Notes under the pieces: model-generated
The model's database searches: none
Told to the model about the DNA's origin: nothing
Seen by the model: the letters and a program-made list of their open reading frames with translations, nothing else
In this document: piece by piece, positions 25,136-34,014 of the stretch
Numbering within the stretch: position 1 is the stretch's first letter
Layout of the letters: each line of letters opens with the position of its first letter
Assembly: GCA_013361095.1 (NCBI GenBank)
Contig: JAATWA010000001.1
Span: 620,001 to 684,000 of the forward strand
DNA from: Pseudanabaena biceps
GTDB taxonomy: Bacteria; Cyanobacteriota; Cyanobacteriia; Pseudanabaenales; Pseudanabaenaceae
Direction of reading: 5' to 3'
Length of the DNA stretch: 64,000 nt
Program-made: the position numbers and the translations under genes

Positions 25136-26341
25136 GTGAGTGAATTGAAACGTGACATAAAGCTGCGCGAAGTAGCAATTGAGTCGTTACCCGTTGATGA
25201 TGATGACCTCGAAGCCCTATTGGGTGGTGTGTTAATCGACAAACAAGCGATCGCTGAGATTAACAATTTGTTGATAGATAATATGTTGCTAGACGATTTT
25301 GATAATCCAGAAAATATTAATATTGACGCAGATGCATGGATGCAAGATAGCAATAAAGATGTCAGCCATGACTCAAAGGAAAAAGAAGCTTTAATCGCCG
25401 AACGCGATCGCCTCCAAAAAGATTTGCAAGAATTGCGATCGCAGCATGAGTTTGAATGTGAATATGTCGATCAACTAGAGCAGGAAATTATTAGTGTTGC
25501 TAATGATCGCGATCGCCAAGTTACAGAGCTAAAGTTACAACTTGAGCAACTGCAAATTCAGTCGCAGCATCAACAATTACAACCTATTCAGCCCGTTGAT
25601 GACAAAGATTTAAGCGATCGGCTGGCTATCCATGTTTTGCAAATAGAAGAGGAATTTCAGCATCGATTGACCCTTGCCCTAGAAATTGAAACTCAGAAAA
25701 TTACGCAAAGTTTTCTGCAAGAGATCAATAAAAAAACAGAGTTAATTCATCAGTTGCAATGCCAAAATACAGTTCTGGATATTTCTCAACAAACTCTGAC
25801 TGCGGAGCTAGAAACAACGCAAAGTTTACTCAAAGAATCTACCAAGACTCTAGAATTAGCCCAAACCAAGCTAACAGAAGTTAAAGCTCAACGCGATCGC
25901 TTTGAAGAAGAATTAATTCAACATCTTTCCAATCAAGCCCAGTTGCATCAGTCTTTGCGGGGCTTAGAAAACGAGTACGTTAGTGACCTTACGAGGGTGC
26001 AAGAACTAGAACAACAAATCGAAGAGTTGCAAAACCAAGTTTTACATCAAGCTTCTAGAGCTTCAGAATATGAAGCGGCTATTCAACATTGGAAAGAGCA
26101 ATCAGTGAGACATCAACATCATTCTTTGCAACTTAGCGGTGCATTGGATCGATTACTTGATGAGAAGCCAATTCGACATCTCACCCAAACGAAGTCAGTT
26201 GTGCAAGCAGATGAATTGATTGCTGAGAAGATATATCAATCGTCTCGCTCAACAGAATCAAGTCTTGAGAAAGTACCCGTGCGATCGCCACATCCAAATG
26301 CCAAGGTCGATCTACCCTTTTTTCTAGTCAAATCTCGCTAG
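25136..26341 (+). CDS. Coiled-coil protein of unknown function
   Basis: I recognise no family. From the GTG at 25136 (GAGG about 6 nt upstream) the protein is about 401 aa: an acidic N-terminal segment (IESLPVDDDDLEALLGGVLIDKQ), then a long Glu/Gln/Leu heptad region (about 80-370) that should form an extended coiled coil. The frame is open back to 24944 through a repeat hairpin; other starts are ATG 25091 and GTG 25124. There is no membrane segment. The form suggests a structural or scaffolding protein. It shares a convergent terminator with the CBS-PAS kinase, but the strand differs, so they are not an operon. Confidence 0.7.
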   Translation: MSELKRDIKLREVAIESLPVDDDDLEALLGGVLIDKQAIAEINNLLIDNMLLDDFDNPENINIDADAWMQDSNKDVSHDSKEKEALIAERDRLQKDLQELRSQHEFECEYVDQLEQEIISVANDRDRQVTELKLQLEQLQIQSQHQQLQPIQPVDDKDLSDRLAIHVLQIEEEFQHRLTLALEIETQKITQSFLQEINKKTELIHQLQCQNTVLDISQQTLTAELETTQSLLKESTKTLELAQTKLTEVKAQRDRFEEELIQHLSNQAQLHQSLRGLENEYVSDLTRVQELEQQIEELQNQVLHQASRASEYEAAIQHWKEQSVRHQHHSLQLSGALDRLLDEKPIRHLTQTKSVVQADELIAEKIYQSSRSTESSLEKVPVRSPHPNAKVDLPFFLVKSR

Positions 26342-26412
26342 CTCATATCCTTTAAAAAGCAGTAGCGCACGCCCAGCATGAGCCAATGCTTTTTTGTTTT
26401 TATATGGGACAT

Positions 26413-26467
26413 AAAAACCAAGAATTGGCTGGCGGTGCTCCGCACCGCCAGCCAATTCTTGGTTTTT
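26413..26467. terminator. Family C hairpin (C4) acting as convergent terminator
   Basis: Perfect palindrome with AAAAACCAAGAATTGGCTGG arms and the tip CGGTGCTCCGCACCG. It lies between the stop codons of two convergent genes (26341 and 26475), 7 nt from the latter, with A/T runs at both sides, so it can end transcription in both directions. Confidence 0.7.
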
Positions 26468-26474
26468 GAACGGC

Positions 26475-28865
26475 TTAAAGCCTTTTGACAATAGGCAGAA
26501 CCACCGTAAAACAGCTACCTTCGCCAAGTTTACTTTCGACAATCACTCTACCGTCATGAAGTTCTACCAGCTTTTTTACCAAATTCAAGCCCAATCCTGT
26601 ACCCGCATATTGACGACTGAGACTGCTGCTAATTTGAATAAAGGGTTGAAAAAGCTTATGGATATCCTCTGGAGATATGCCAATACCTGTATCAGCGATC
26701 GCAAGGTGTAATTCGCCTTCACTTTTTTCTGAAGCCTCATGGCTCCCTACTAACTTTACCTCTAGATTAACTACACCGTCTTTAGGCGTGAACTTAACGG
26801 CATTACTTAATAAATTAATGAGTACCTGTCGCATTCGTCGCTCATCGATCGCGATTGTCGATGGTATATGTTTATTATCAACAAAATTCAATTGAATATT
26901 TTTTTGACTGGCTTGATACCTCACAAAGCTCAAACTACTTTCACACAGAGCATTTATAGAAGCCAATCCCAGATCTAATTCAAAGTTACCTGATTCAATT
27001 TTAGCAACATCTAAAATATCGTTAATTACTTCTAAGAGATGTTCACCACTTTTTTTGATAATTTTTAAGGAGTTTGTTTGACGTACATTGAGTTCTCCAA
27101 AGACTTGATCAAGCAACCCCTCAGACATACCAATTACCGCATTGAGAGGGGTGCGGAGTTCGTGACTCATGGCTGCCAGAAATTCATCTTTAAGGCGAGT
27201 TACTCTTTCTAACTCGATATTTGTCGCTATTAATTTCTCATTACTCAATTTCAATGCTTCTTCAGCTTGCTTGCGATCGCTAATATCTCTCACCAAAACT
27301 AAGACTTCATTATTACCACAGGGACTAACCCGCACCTCTTCATAAACCCATAAGCCATGTTTCTGTATTTTGTGTTCATAGATTTGAACTTCCCCTGTAG
27401 CGATCGCTATTTTAGAAGCAGCGATTTGATTAGCAACAGTTGAAGGAGGGAGAACTTCAGAGATATGTTGGTTGATTGGTAAAAAATCATTTTTGTGAGG
27501 CGATCTAGGTAATATGCAATCTAGACAACTTCCATCAGTTGTAATGCGTATCAATAGATCAGGAATTGCATTAAGTATTTCCTGTTTACGAGTTTCACTG
27601 TCAGCAAGATCAGCAGTTCTTTGTTGAATTCGCAACTCTAAAAGATGATTTAGATCGTTTAGTTCCTGTTGAATATTTTTAAGTTCATTAATGTTTTGAA
27701 TTAGCGCAATATCATACATCGGCTGACCTTGCACATCAAGAACTAGAGATACACTTAGCAAAGTCCAGATAAATTGCCCCTCTTTATGGCGAAATCGCTT
27801 TTCAATGTGAAAGCTGTCAATTTCACCATCAAGTAGCTTCTGATAGTTGTAGAGATCACTTTCTAGATCGTCAGGATGAGTAATCTCTTGAAAACTCAGC
27901 ATCTGTAACTCTGTTTCTGAATATCCCAACATTTGCCTTAAGGCTTGATTGGCGGCAAGGTGCTTACCATCATCAATACGAGCCAATGAAATCCCTACTG
28001 CGGCTGTATCAAATATACTTCTAAAACGCATTTCTGATTCTCGTAAGGCTTCTTCTGCTTGTTTGCGATCGCTAATATTCCGAATAATTGTGAGAGCTTC
28101 TTGATCACTAACTCTGACAATTTGAACTTCTTCATACTGAATTTTTTCACCTATATGCCATTGCTGTTCAAAAACTTGCATCTCGCCCGTTGTGATCGCT
28201 TTTTGAATTGCCGCAAGCTTTAAATCAGCAAGATCCTTAGGTAAAATTTCTAAAATATTTTTATTGATAGGATCAAAACTATCAGGCAACAAATCTTCAA
28301 CATAATCGCTAGAAAAACAATCTAAATAAGTACCATCAATACTAATACGATAGATTAGATCAGGAATAGCATTAAGCACAGCTTTGTGTTGAGATTTAAT
28401 ATTAAGCAGTGCATCTTCACTTAATCTATTTTTAGCAAAAAGAATGCTAGATTGAGTAACAACTCCAAGAATTTGATCAAAGTCATCAACTACAGGTAGA
28501 TATTCGCAGTGCGAATTTTGTAAATAATTGAGCATTATTTCAAAATCTGATAACTGCGATCGCCTGATTTTATTGACCTCTCCAACCATGACATCAGCAA
28601 GACATAATTTGCTTAGCTCCATTTGCTGTGCAACTAAGCGCACCACATCTGACTGCGAAAAAGTTCCCAACAATTTGTTCTGATCGACTACTAAAATGCA
28701 ATTAATATCTAACCTAAAGACTTCTCTCTTATCATATTGCTCAAATTCTCCATTGATCAATTGATAGATTGCATTAATCGCCGTCAAAATCCCAGTCTGC
28801 CCATCTAGCATTAGTTGACATGGACAAATCGCTAGATCAAAGTAAATGCTTGGCGTTAATAGCAT
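26475..28865 (-). CDS. CBS-PAS sensor histidine kinase
   Basis: A 796-aa soluble kinase. Two CBS motifs occupy about residues 15-145 (ILVVDQNKLLGTFSQSDVVRL and YLPVVDDFDQILGVVTQSSIL). PAS-type sensors follow at about 160-265, 275-395 and 430-530, each closing with the PAC-like RDISDRKQAEEAL. HisKA has FLAAMSHELRTPLNAVIGMSEG, and HATPase has DTGIGISPEDIHKLFQPF and GTGLGL. There is no membrane segment and no receiver domain. CBS pairs often bind adenine nucleotides, so energy charge may be one input. No response-regulator gene is adjacent, so the partner is elsewhere. Confidence 0.88.
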   Translation of the reverse strand: MLLTPSIYFDLAICPCQLMLDGQTGILTAINAIYQLINGEFEQYDKREVFRLDINCILVVDQNKLLGTFSQSDVVRLVAQQMELSKLCLADVMVGEVNKIRRSQLSDFEIMLNYLQNSHCEYLPVVDDFDQILGVVTQSSILFAKNRLSEDALLNIKSQHKAVLNAIPDLIYRISIDGTYLDCFSSDYVEDLLPDSFDPINKNILEILPKDLADLKLAAIQKAITTGEMQVFEQQWHIGEKIQYEEVQIVRVSDQEALTIIRNISDRKQAEEALRESEMRFRSIFDTAAVGISLARIDDGKHLAANQALRQMLGYSETELQMLSFQEITHPDDLESDLYNYQKLLDGEIDSFHIEKRFRHKEGQFIWTLLSVSLVLDVQGQPMYDIALIQNINELKNIQQELNDLNHLLELRIQQRTADLADSETRKQEILNAIPDLLIRITTDGSCLDCILPRSPHKNDFLPINQHISEVLPPSTVANQIAASKIAIATGEVQIYEHKIQKHGLWVYEEVRVSPCGNNEVLVLVRDISDRKQAEEALKLSNEKLIATNIELERVTRLKDEFLAAMSHELRTPLNAVIGMSEGLLDQVFGELNVRQTNSLKIIKKSGEHLLEVINDILDVAKIESGNFELDLGLASINALCESSLSFVRYQASQKNIQLNFVDNKHIPSTIAIDERRMRQVLINLLSNAVKFTPKDGVVNLEVKLVGSHEASEKSEGELHLAIADTGIGISPEDIHKLFQPFIQISSSLSRQYAGTGLGLNLVKKLVELHDGRVIVESKLGEGSCFTVVLPIVKRL

Positions 28866-28876
28866 TAGTTTAATAT

Positions 28877-28981
28877 TACAGCCTATTAAGGATTTGAGTA
28901 GTATAGAGAGATTTTGGGAAGCGGCGCTCCGCGCCGCTTCCCAAAATCTCTCTGAGGTTTAATTAAGCGCAAAGCGCTGTA
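28877..28981. repeat. Family D element (D2)
   Basis: TACAGCCTATTAAGG to AAGCGCAAAGCGCTGTA, 105 bp. The core arms are AGAGAGATTTTGGGAAGC around GCGGCGCTCCGCGCCGC. It lies 12 nt upstream of the kinase start codon, in its promoter region. Confidence 0.85.
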
Positions 28982-29054
28982 TTTAGATTTTGATTAGATG
29001 AAAAACTATTCCCTTAGTAAATATTACAACTTCTAAGACGTAGATTAACCTTTT

Positions 29055-29152
29055 TAAGTACTTAGCCTTCTACTTTCTTAACACTCCAAAAGCTATGGCG
29101 CACGCTGCGTGCGCCATAGCTTTTGGAGTGTTACATTTAATCGTGCCTAACT
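29055..29152. repeat. Family E element (E4)
   Basis: Left end TAAGTACTTAGCC, right end TCGTGCCTAACT. The core hairpin at 29080-29132 is perfect (AACACTCCAAAAGCTATGGC arms, GCACGCTGCGTGC tip). Element B4 begins directly at its right end. Confidence 0.75.
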
Positions 29153-29335
29153 CAGCAATTCTCATTACAGCGCTTTGCGCTTTCTTAAAACCCAAGAGAA
29201 TTTTTGAAAGGCTGGCAAAGCCAGCCTTTCAAAAATTCTCTTGTACTAGACAAAGCTGAAACAGACTGTATAAAAATTGGTTTTTTGAAAGCCAGCCTAA
29301 GGCTGGCTTTCAAAAAACCAATTTGGGGGTTTGCA
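29153..29335. repeat. Family B element (B4), interrupted by D5 and truncated
   Basis: Left end CAGCAATTCTCATTA, then D5, then TAAAAATTGG and the GAAAGCCAGCC hairpin. It stops within the second hairpin (GGGGGTTTGCAGCGCC). GCCTAACT lies on both sides of the B4 remnant, which may be its target duplication after an internal deletion. Confidence 0.75.
29166..29270. repeat. Family D element (D5) nested inside B4
   Basis: TACAGCGCTTTGCGC to ACAGACTGTA, 105 bp, with core arms AGAGAATTTTTGAAAGGC. Deleting it with one TA restores exactly CTCATTATAAAAATTGG, the sequence of uninterrupted family B copies. This proves insertion at a TA with TA duplication. Confidence 0.93.
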
Positions 29336-29881
29336 GCGCCTAACTGTTTAACAAAAAACTTAAGTAAAAGTACTTAGTTAAGTTAAGCTAATCTAAATGT
29401 AGTTTTGTAAAGTTGTTAACTCTGCATCTAAATACAGCGTGTTATCTCAATGACGATCTTAAATCCACTCAAAAGCCATACTCTCTCTGCTCATTCGCAT
29501 CAACCTCTGCGAGTAACAGCCTTTGGGGATAGCCTCGTTTATGGCTATGGAGATCCTGTAAATGGAGGCTGGGTAGAACAACTAAGGCGACGATGGATGG
29601 GGCAAGACAATGGTCATATTCTTTACAATTTGGGTGTGCGTGGTGATACAGTCGCGCACGTCAATCACAGATTAGAACAAGAGTTTTTATTGAGGGGAGA
29701 GATTCGTAATAAGCTCCCTAATTTAATAATTTTGTCTGTTGGTATAAATGACTCACCACGAGTTGGCAAACGCAACATGACAGATTTTGACCGCTTTAAT
29801 TTAGAAATAATTAATTTGTTGGATAAAGCTCAAAGTCTTTGTCCAGTAATGTTTGTAGGCATGATCCCCATAGAAGAATCA

Positions 29882-30658
29882 GGCGTTGCACAAATGAAGG
29901 ATGAATGAGTAAATAAAAGACAACGAGTTTAAGCAATAAAAAACAATGAAATGTCCAAAGTGTGGATCATCACATATTCGTAAAAATGGGAAACGAGGAG
30001 ACAAACAAAATCATATTTGTGCTGATTGTGGTCGTCAGTTCATTGATAACTACTCAGTACTTGGATATTCCCAAGATGTCAAAAAAATATGTCTAAAAAT
30101 GTATTGTAATGGCATGGGATTTAGACAGATTGAGAGATGTACTGATGTTAGTCACAACTCAGTCATCAACTGGGTTAGGGACGCAGCAAAGCAATTACCA
30201 GAATATCCACCCATTGAAACTATTCCTGATGTTGGTGAATTAGATGAACTCCAGACTTTTGTTGGGTCAAAAAAAACTTGATTTGGCTATGGACTGCGGT
30301 GAATCATTTTAGCAAAGGTATCTTGGCTTGGGTCTTAGGGGATAGGAGTAGTCAAACCTTTAAACCTTTATGGACATTGATTAAAGTTTGGCAATGCTAT
30401 TTCTGGGTTACTGATGGTTACTGCGTCTACAAAATGTTTATCAACTCGGAGGATCAAATTATCAGCAAGACCTACATGACTAGAGTTGAGGGTGAAAATA
30501 CGAGATTGAGGCATTATTTAGCCAGATTGCACAGAAAAACTTTATGTTATTCAAAATCCGAAGAAATGTTGAGGTATTCAATTCGTCTGTTGATTCACTA
30601 TCTCAAATACAAATCATTTCCTACCTTTCCTTGATTCATCTTTCATTTGTGCAACGCC
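29882..30658 (+). mobile_element. IS1-family insertion sequence (777 bp)
   Basis: The terminal inverted repeats are 25 bp with one mismatch, starting GGCGTTGCACAAATGAA at 29882 and ending TTCATTTGTGCAACGCC at 30658. The 9-bp duplication GAAGAATCA flanks it at 29873-29881 and 30659-30667. Size, 9-bp duplication and two overlapping frames are all typical of IS1 (768 bp). Short decay time is suggested by the near-perfect repeats. Confidence 0.96.
29946..30634 (+). CDS. IS1-family transposase (InsA-InsB', -1 frameshift)
   Basis: The first frame (29946-30281, 111 aa) begins MKCPKCGSSHIRKNGKRGDKQNHICADCGRQF, an InsA zinc finger and HTH. The second (from 30278) has the catalytic region with WVTDGYCVYK (Asp) and VEGENTRLRHYLARLHRKT (Glu and basic residues); the first Asp is in VGELDELQTF. 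The frames join at eight adenines, 30269-30276, before C. A -1 slip there gives ...FVGSKKNLIWLWTAVNHF, matching continuous IS1 transposases, so programmed frameshifting makes the active enzyme. All catalytic residues are present. Confidence 0.93.
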
Positions 30659-30934
30659 GAAGAATCAAAGATGCCTTTTTTAGATTGCTTACACTTCAAT
30701 CATGCCGATCAATTTTCCTATAAAGAAGCTACTAAGTCTGCTTGCAAAGTACGCAGTATTCCCTATTTAGATATATTTGACCTCTGGCAATCTCAAGGAC
30801 AAGATTGGATTAGCGATCGCCTCAGTCCCGATGGTTTACATCCAAATACAAAAGGCTACTCCGCTCTTTTTGAAGAAGTTCTCCATTGGCAACCATTAAA
30901 GCAGTTAGAACAGATGCTATCTGTTGGCGAATAA

Positions 30935-30967
30935 TACTTGGGGAAGCGCAAAGCGCTTCCCCAAGTA
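30935..30967. terminator. Hairpin after the interrupted hydrolase gene
   Basis: Perfect stem TACTTGGGGAAGCGC around AAA, directly after the stop codon of the 3' hydrolase fragment. Confidence 0.65.
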
Positions 30968-30994
30968 CTTTGTTGGAGATCGCTTTGCGAATAA

Positions 30995-31059
30995 GTCTGA
31001 ACCCAAAAAATCAAAAAAACTTTGCTTTGCAAAGTTTTTTTGATTTTTTGGGTTCAGAC
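30995..31059. repeat. Long hairpin upstream of acs
   Basis: A 65-nt near-perfect palindrome with GTCTGAACCCAAAAAATC outer arms and the tip ACTTTGCTTTGCAAAGT. Arms are AT-rich. It lies 90 nt before acs. It could be a second terminator or a repeat of unassigned family. Confidence 0.65.
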
Positions 31060-31149
31060 TCGATTCTGTAATATTTTAACGACTGTGACGATCGCGTGAT
31101 CACCGATACCTGTGGGGGTATGATCTCTGTATAAGTCTTACTAGCAGTT

Positions 31150-33120
31150 ATGTCACAGCCTACAATTGAATCAGTTTTAAATGAAAAGCGCTTATTTGCT
31201 CCATCGGCAGAATTTTCGCAATCGGCACATATCAAAAGTCTTGAAGAATATCAACAAATATACGATCGCGCTAAAGCTGATCCCGCTTCTTTTTGGGCAG
31301 AGCTAGCCGAAACCGAACTCCATTGGTTTGAGAAGTGGCATACAGTTCTCGATTGGCAACCACCATCAGTAAAATGGTTTGATGGCGGCAAAATCAACAT
31401 TTCTTATAATTGCCTTGATCGTCATTTGACCACTTGGCGCAAAAACAAAGCAGCGCTAATTTGGGAAGGTGAAAATGGTGATTCGCGCACCCTTACCTAT
31501 GCCCAATTACATCGCGAAGTTTGTCAGTTCGCCAATGCCCTTAAGCAATTAGGTATTACCAAAGGCGATCGCGTTGGCATCTATATGCCGATGATCCCTG
31601 AAGCCGCGATCGCGATGCTTGCCTGTGCCAGAATTGGGGCGGTACATGGTGTTGTATTCGGTGGATTTAGTGCAGAAGCTCTGCGCGATCGGCTGGTGGA
31701 TTCAGAAGCAAAATTAGTAATTACTGCCGATGGTGGTTGGCGCAAGGATGTCATTGTTCCCTTAAAAGAACAGGTAGATAAAGCTCTAGAGCATAGCGCA
31801 GTTCCTTCTGTTACCGATGTGCTAGTGGTTAAGCGCACGGGGCAACATACTCATATGAGTGCAGGGCGAGATCATTGGTGGCATGACCTACAGCAAGGTG
31901 TTTCCGCAAAGTGCGAAGCAGAACCTATGGATAGCGAAGATATGCTCTTCGTTCTCTATACTTCAGGCAGTACTGGCAAACCGAAGGGCGTTGTCCATAC
32001 TACAGCAGGCTATAACCTCTATAGCCACATGACCACCAAATGGATTTTCGATCTTCAAGATACTGATATCTACTGGTGTACAGCTGATGTCGGTTGGATT
32101 ACAGGGCATAGTTACATTATTTATGGTCCATTATCTAATGGAGCCACTACATTAATGTACGAAGGAGCGCCCAGATCTTCTAATTTAGGATGCTTCTGGG
32201 ATGTAATTGAAAAGTATCAAGTCACGATCTTTTACACTGCTCCCACGGCAATCCGTTCCTTTATCAAAATGGGTGAACATCATCCCAATACCCGTGATTT
32301 AACTTCCCTTAGACTATTGGGAACCGTTGGCGAACCGATTAATCCTGAAGCATGGATGTGGTATCACCGCGTCATCGGCGGCAGTCGCTGTCCGATTGTC
32401 GATACATGGTGGCAGACAGAAACAGGTGGCATTATGATCACAGCCTTACCTGGAGCAATTCCCACTAAACCCGGCTCAGCCACCTTTCCCTTCCCTGGCA
32501 TTATTCCTGATATTGTCGATCTTGATGGCAATCCTGCTAATGATAATGAAGGTGGCTACCTGATCATCAGTCATCCTTGGCCGGGGATGATGCGAACGGT
32601 TTACGGTGATCCAGAGCGCTTCCGTAAGAGCTATTGGGAACATATCCCCCCTAAAGATGGGAAGTATGTCTATTTCGCAGGAGATGGCGCTCGCAAAGAT
32701 GAGGATGGCTATTACTGGGTAATGGGTCGTGTTGACGATGTGATCAATGTGGCAGGTCATCGTTTAGGCACAATGGAAATTGAATCGGCACTAGTTTCTC
32801 ATCCTGCGGTAGCAGAAGCTGCTGTAGTCGGCAAACCCGATGATATCAAAGGCGAGGACATCTTTGCCTTTGTAATATTGGAAGGAGATCGCGTGCCAAG
32901 TGAAGAACTATCAAAAGAACTTAAAAAGCACGTTGTTGCCGAGATTGGCGCGATCGCTCGTCCTAATGAGATTCGCTTTGCGGAAGCTTTACCTAAAACG
33001 CGATCAGGAAAAATCATGCGGCGCTTATTGCGATCGCTAGCGGCTGGTCAAGAAATCACTAGCGATACTTCCACTCTAGAAGATCGTTCGATTTTAGATA
33101 AATTGCGAGAAGGCGCATAA
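31150..33120 (+). CDS. acs: Acetyl-CoA synthetase
   Basis: A 656-aa AMP-forming ligase that activates acetate to acetyl-CoA. The AMP-binding P-loop is [16 protein letters not shown], followed by [20 protein letters not shown] and [12 protein letters not shown]. The hinge is [19 protein letters not shown], and the acetylation-regulated lysine is in [11 protein letters not shown]. Length is normal (about 650 aa). The start ATG at 31150 gives [16 protein letters not shown], the family start in cyanobacteria. It is a single gene; the next hairpin ends it. Confidence 0.97.
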   Translation: MSQPTIESVLNEKRLFAPSAEFSQSAHIKSLEEYQQIYDRAKADPASFWAELAETELHWFEKWHTVLDWQPPSVKWFDGGKINISYNCLDRHLTTWRKNKAALIWEGENGDSRTLTYAQLHREVCQFANALKQLGITKGDRVGIYMPMIPEAAIAMLACARIGAVHGVVFGGFSAEALRDRLVDSEAKLVITADGGWRKDVIVPLKEQVDKALEHSAVPSVTDVLVVKRTGQHTHMSAGRDHWWHDLQQGVSAKCEAEPMDSEDMLFVLYTSGSTGKPKGVVHTTAGYNLYSHMTTKWIFDLQDTDIYWCTADVGWITGHSYIIYGPLSNGATTLMYEGAPRSSNLGCFWDVIEKYQVTIFYTAPTAIRSFIKMGEHHPNTRDLTSLRLLGTVGEPINPEAWMWYHRVIGGSRCPIVDTWWQTETGGIMITALPGAIPTKPGSATFPFPGIIPDIVDLDGNPANDNEGGYLIISHPWPGMMRTVYGDPERFRKSYWEHIPPKDGKYVYFAGDGARKDEDGYYWVMGRVDDVINVAGHRLGTMEIESALVSHPAVAEAAVVGKPDDIKGEDIFAFVILEGDRVPSEELSKELKKHVVAEIGAIARPNEIRFAEALPKTRSGKIMRRLLRSLAAGQEITSDTSTLEDRSILDKLREGA

Positions 33121-33154
33121 GTAATCAAGTTACGACGCTTTGCGCCCCAACTTG

Positions 33155-33207
33155 CAAATCCCAAAGAGAGTTACCGCGCTTTGCGCGGTAACTCTCTTTG
33201 GGATTTG
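33155..33207. terminator. Hairpin terminator after acs
   Basis: Perfect palindrome with CAAATCCCAAAGAGAGTTAC arms and tip CGCGCTTTGCGCG, 35 nt after the acs stop. The arm design (CCCAAAGAG) resembles family C. Confidence 0.65.
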
Positions 33208-33285
33208 TCTTAATATTTCTGGCTATCGCTATAAAATAGGCAATAATTAAACAGTAGATTACAACGATAAATAACGTTAAATATT

Positions 33286-33738
33286 GTGGCACATACTTTT
33301 TTAGTGCAACCTGGGAAATGGTCTCTCGAAGGCAACTGGATTGACAGAGACTCAATGCCAATTGGAGTCAAAGGGAAAACACTAGTTGGTTGGTCGAAAG
33401 ATAATTTCTGGTTCACAATGGTCACAAAATTGACTTTCCCCAATAGCGATCGCAATGAATTGACGATGGCATATAAGGGTCGCATTGATTCTGATGAACG
33501 ACGGTTTACTTTTGTGTTAGATCATAGTGAACTTGGCAAGGTAGAAGGTGAAGGCATAATTGGTCCCGACTCAATCATTCAACGCTACTGGGTTTTAGGG
33601 GATAAAAAAATGAGGACAGGCTTCCAAACACTATATCGCCGTGATACCGACATTTATTCCTTATCAAGTGGCATCATCGCAGGTCAAAACCTTGAAAGCA
33701 CTATGGAAGCCTCACTAACCCGTCATGTTGACAATTAA
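33286..33738 (+). CDS. Hypothetical protein, 150 aa
   Basis: I recognise no family. The GTG at 33286 gives MAHTFLVQPGKWSLEGNWIDRD. Regular beta-strand pattern (KWSLEGNWID, LVGWSKDNFWFTMVTKLTF, LTMAYKGRID, FTFVLDHSELGKVEGEG, IIQRYWVLGD) suggests a lipocalin-like or FABP-like beta barrel of about 140 residues. There is no signal peptide and no cysteine. This could bind a small ligand, but that is only a fold guess. It stands alone between acs and a repeat cluster. Confidence 0.65.
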   Translation: MAHTFLVQPGKWSLEGNWIDRDSMPIGVKGKTLVGWSKDNFWFTMVTKLTFPNSDRNELTMAYKGRIDSDERRFTFVLDHSELGKVEGEGIIGPDSIIQRYWVLGDKKMRTGFQTLYRRDTDIYSLSSGIIAGQNLESTMEASLTRHVDN

Positions 33739-33803
33739 AAAAGTGACCTTGTTTAAGGGGATTCACACCCTCAACAAAATCACTAAAAAATTATTTTTAT
33801 AGC

Positions 33804-33900
33804 TACTCACTTCCCAGTGAAAAATTAGACGTGGCGGCGCTTCGCGCCGCCACGATAGTTCTGGGTTTTTAATGTCTATTTTGATAGTGGGAAGGGAGTA
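33804..33900. repeat. Family A element (A4)
   Basis: 97 bp, TACTCACTTCCCAGTG to GTGGGAAGGGAGTA. The core is GTGGCGGCGCTTCGCGCCGCCAC, with the same asymmetric right flank as A1 and A3. Length is identical to A3. Confidence 0.88.
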
Positions 33901-33921
33901 TCGCCAAATGTAATAAGACAT

Positions 33922-33971
33922 AAAACCCAAGAACTGTCTAGCGGCGTTCCGTCAGACAGTTCTTGGGTTTT
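33922..33971. repeat. Family C hairpin (C5)
   Basis: Arms AAAACCCAAGAACTGTCT pair perfectly; the tip AGCGGCGTTCCGTC is imperfect. It lies 43 nt past the stop codon of the protease gene (minus strand) and may terminate it. Confidence 0.75.
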
Positions 33972-34014
33972 GATTTGTCCTAAAACAAGTGACCGTAGCT
34001 ATATCGGCAAAAGC

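Larger units (their letters stand above)
29450..30934 (+). pseudogene. SGNH/GDSL hydrolase gene interrupted by an IS1-family element
   Basis: The 5' part (29450-29881) encodes LRVTAFGDSLVYGYGD (block I with the nucleophile Ser), LGVRGDTVAHV (block II Gly) and ILSVGINDSPR (block III Asn). The 3' part (30668-30934) continues with KMPFLDCLHFN and has the block V DGLHPNTKGY (catalytic Asp and His). Joining them across one copy of the 9-bp duplication gives MIPIEESKMPF with no frame change, about 234 aa in total. The intact gene was an esterase/lipase-type hydrolase. The current product stops after about 152 aa and lacks the catalytic Asp/His, so it should be inactive. Other alleles of the strain may be intact. 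Confidence 0.93.

Noticed and set aside
26324-26542. 72-codon minus-strand frame at the convergent terminator
   Set aside because: It is made of hairpin sequence (the QELAGG...QPILGF palindrome) and antisense of the flanking genes.
31080-31149. SyCRP1/CRP site upstream of acs (TGTGAC...GATCACC)
   Set aside because: The half-sites are separated by 11 nt instead of 6, so the CRP consensus is not met.
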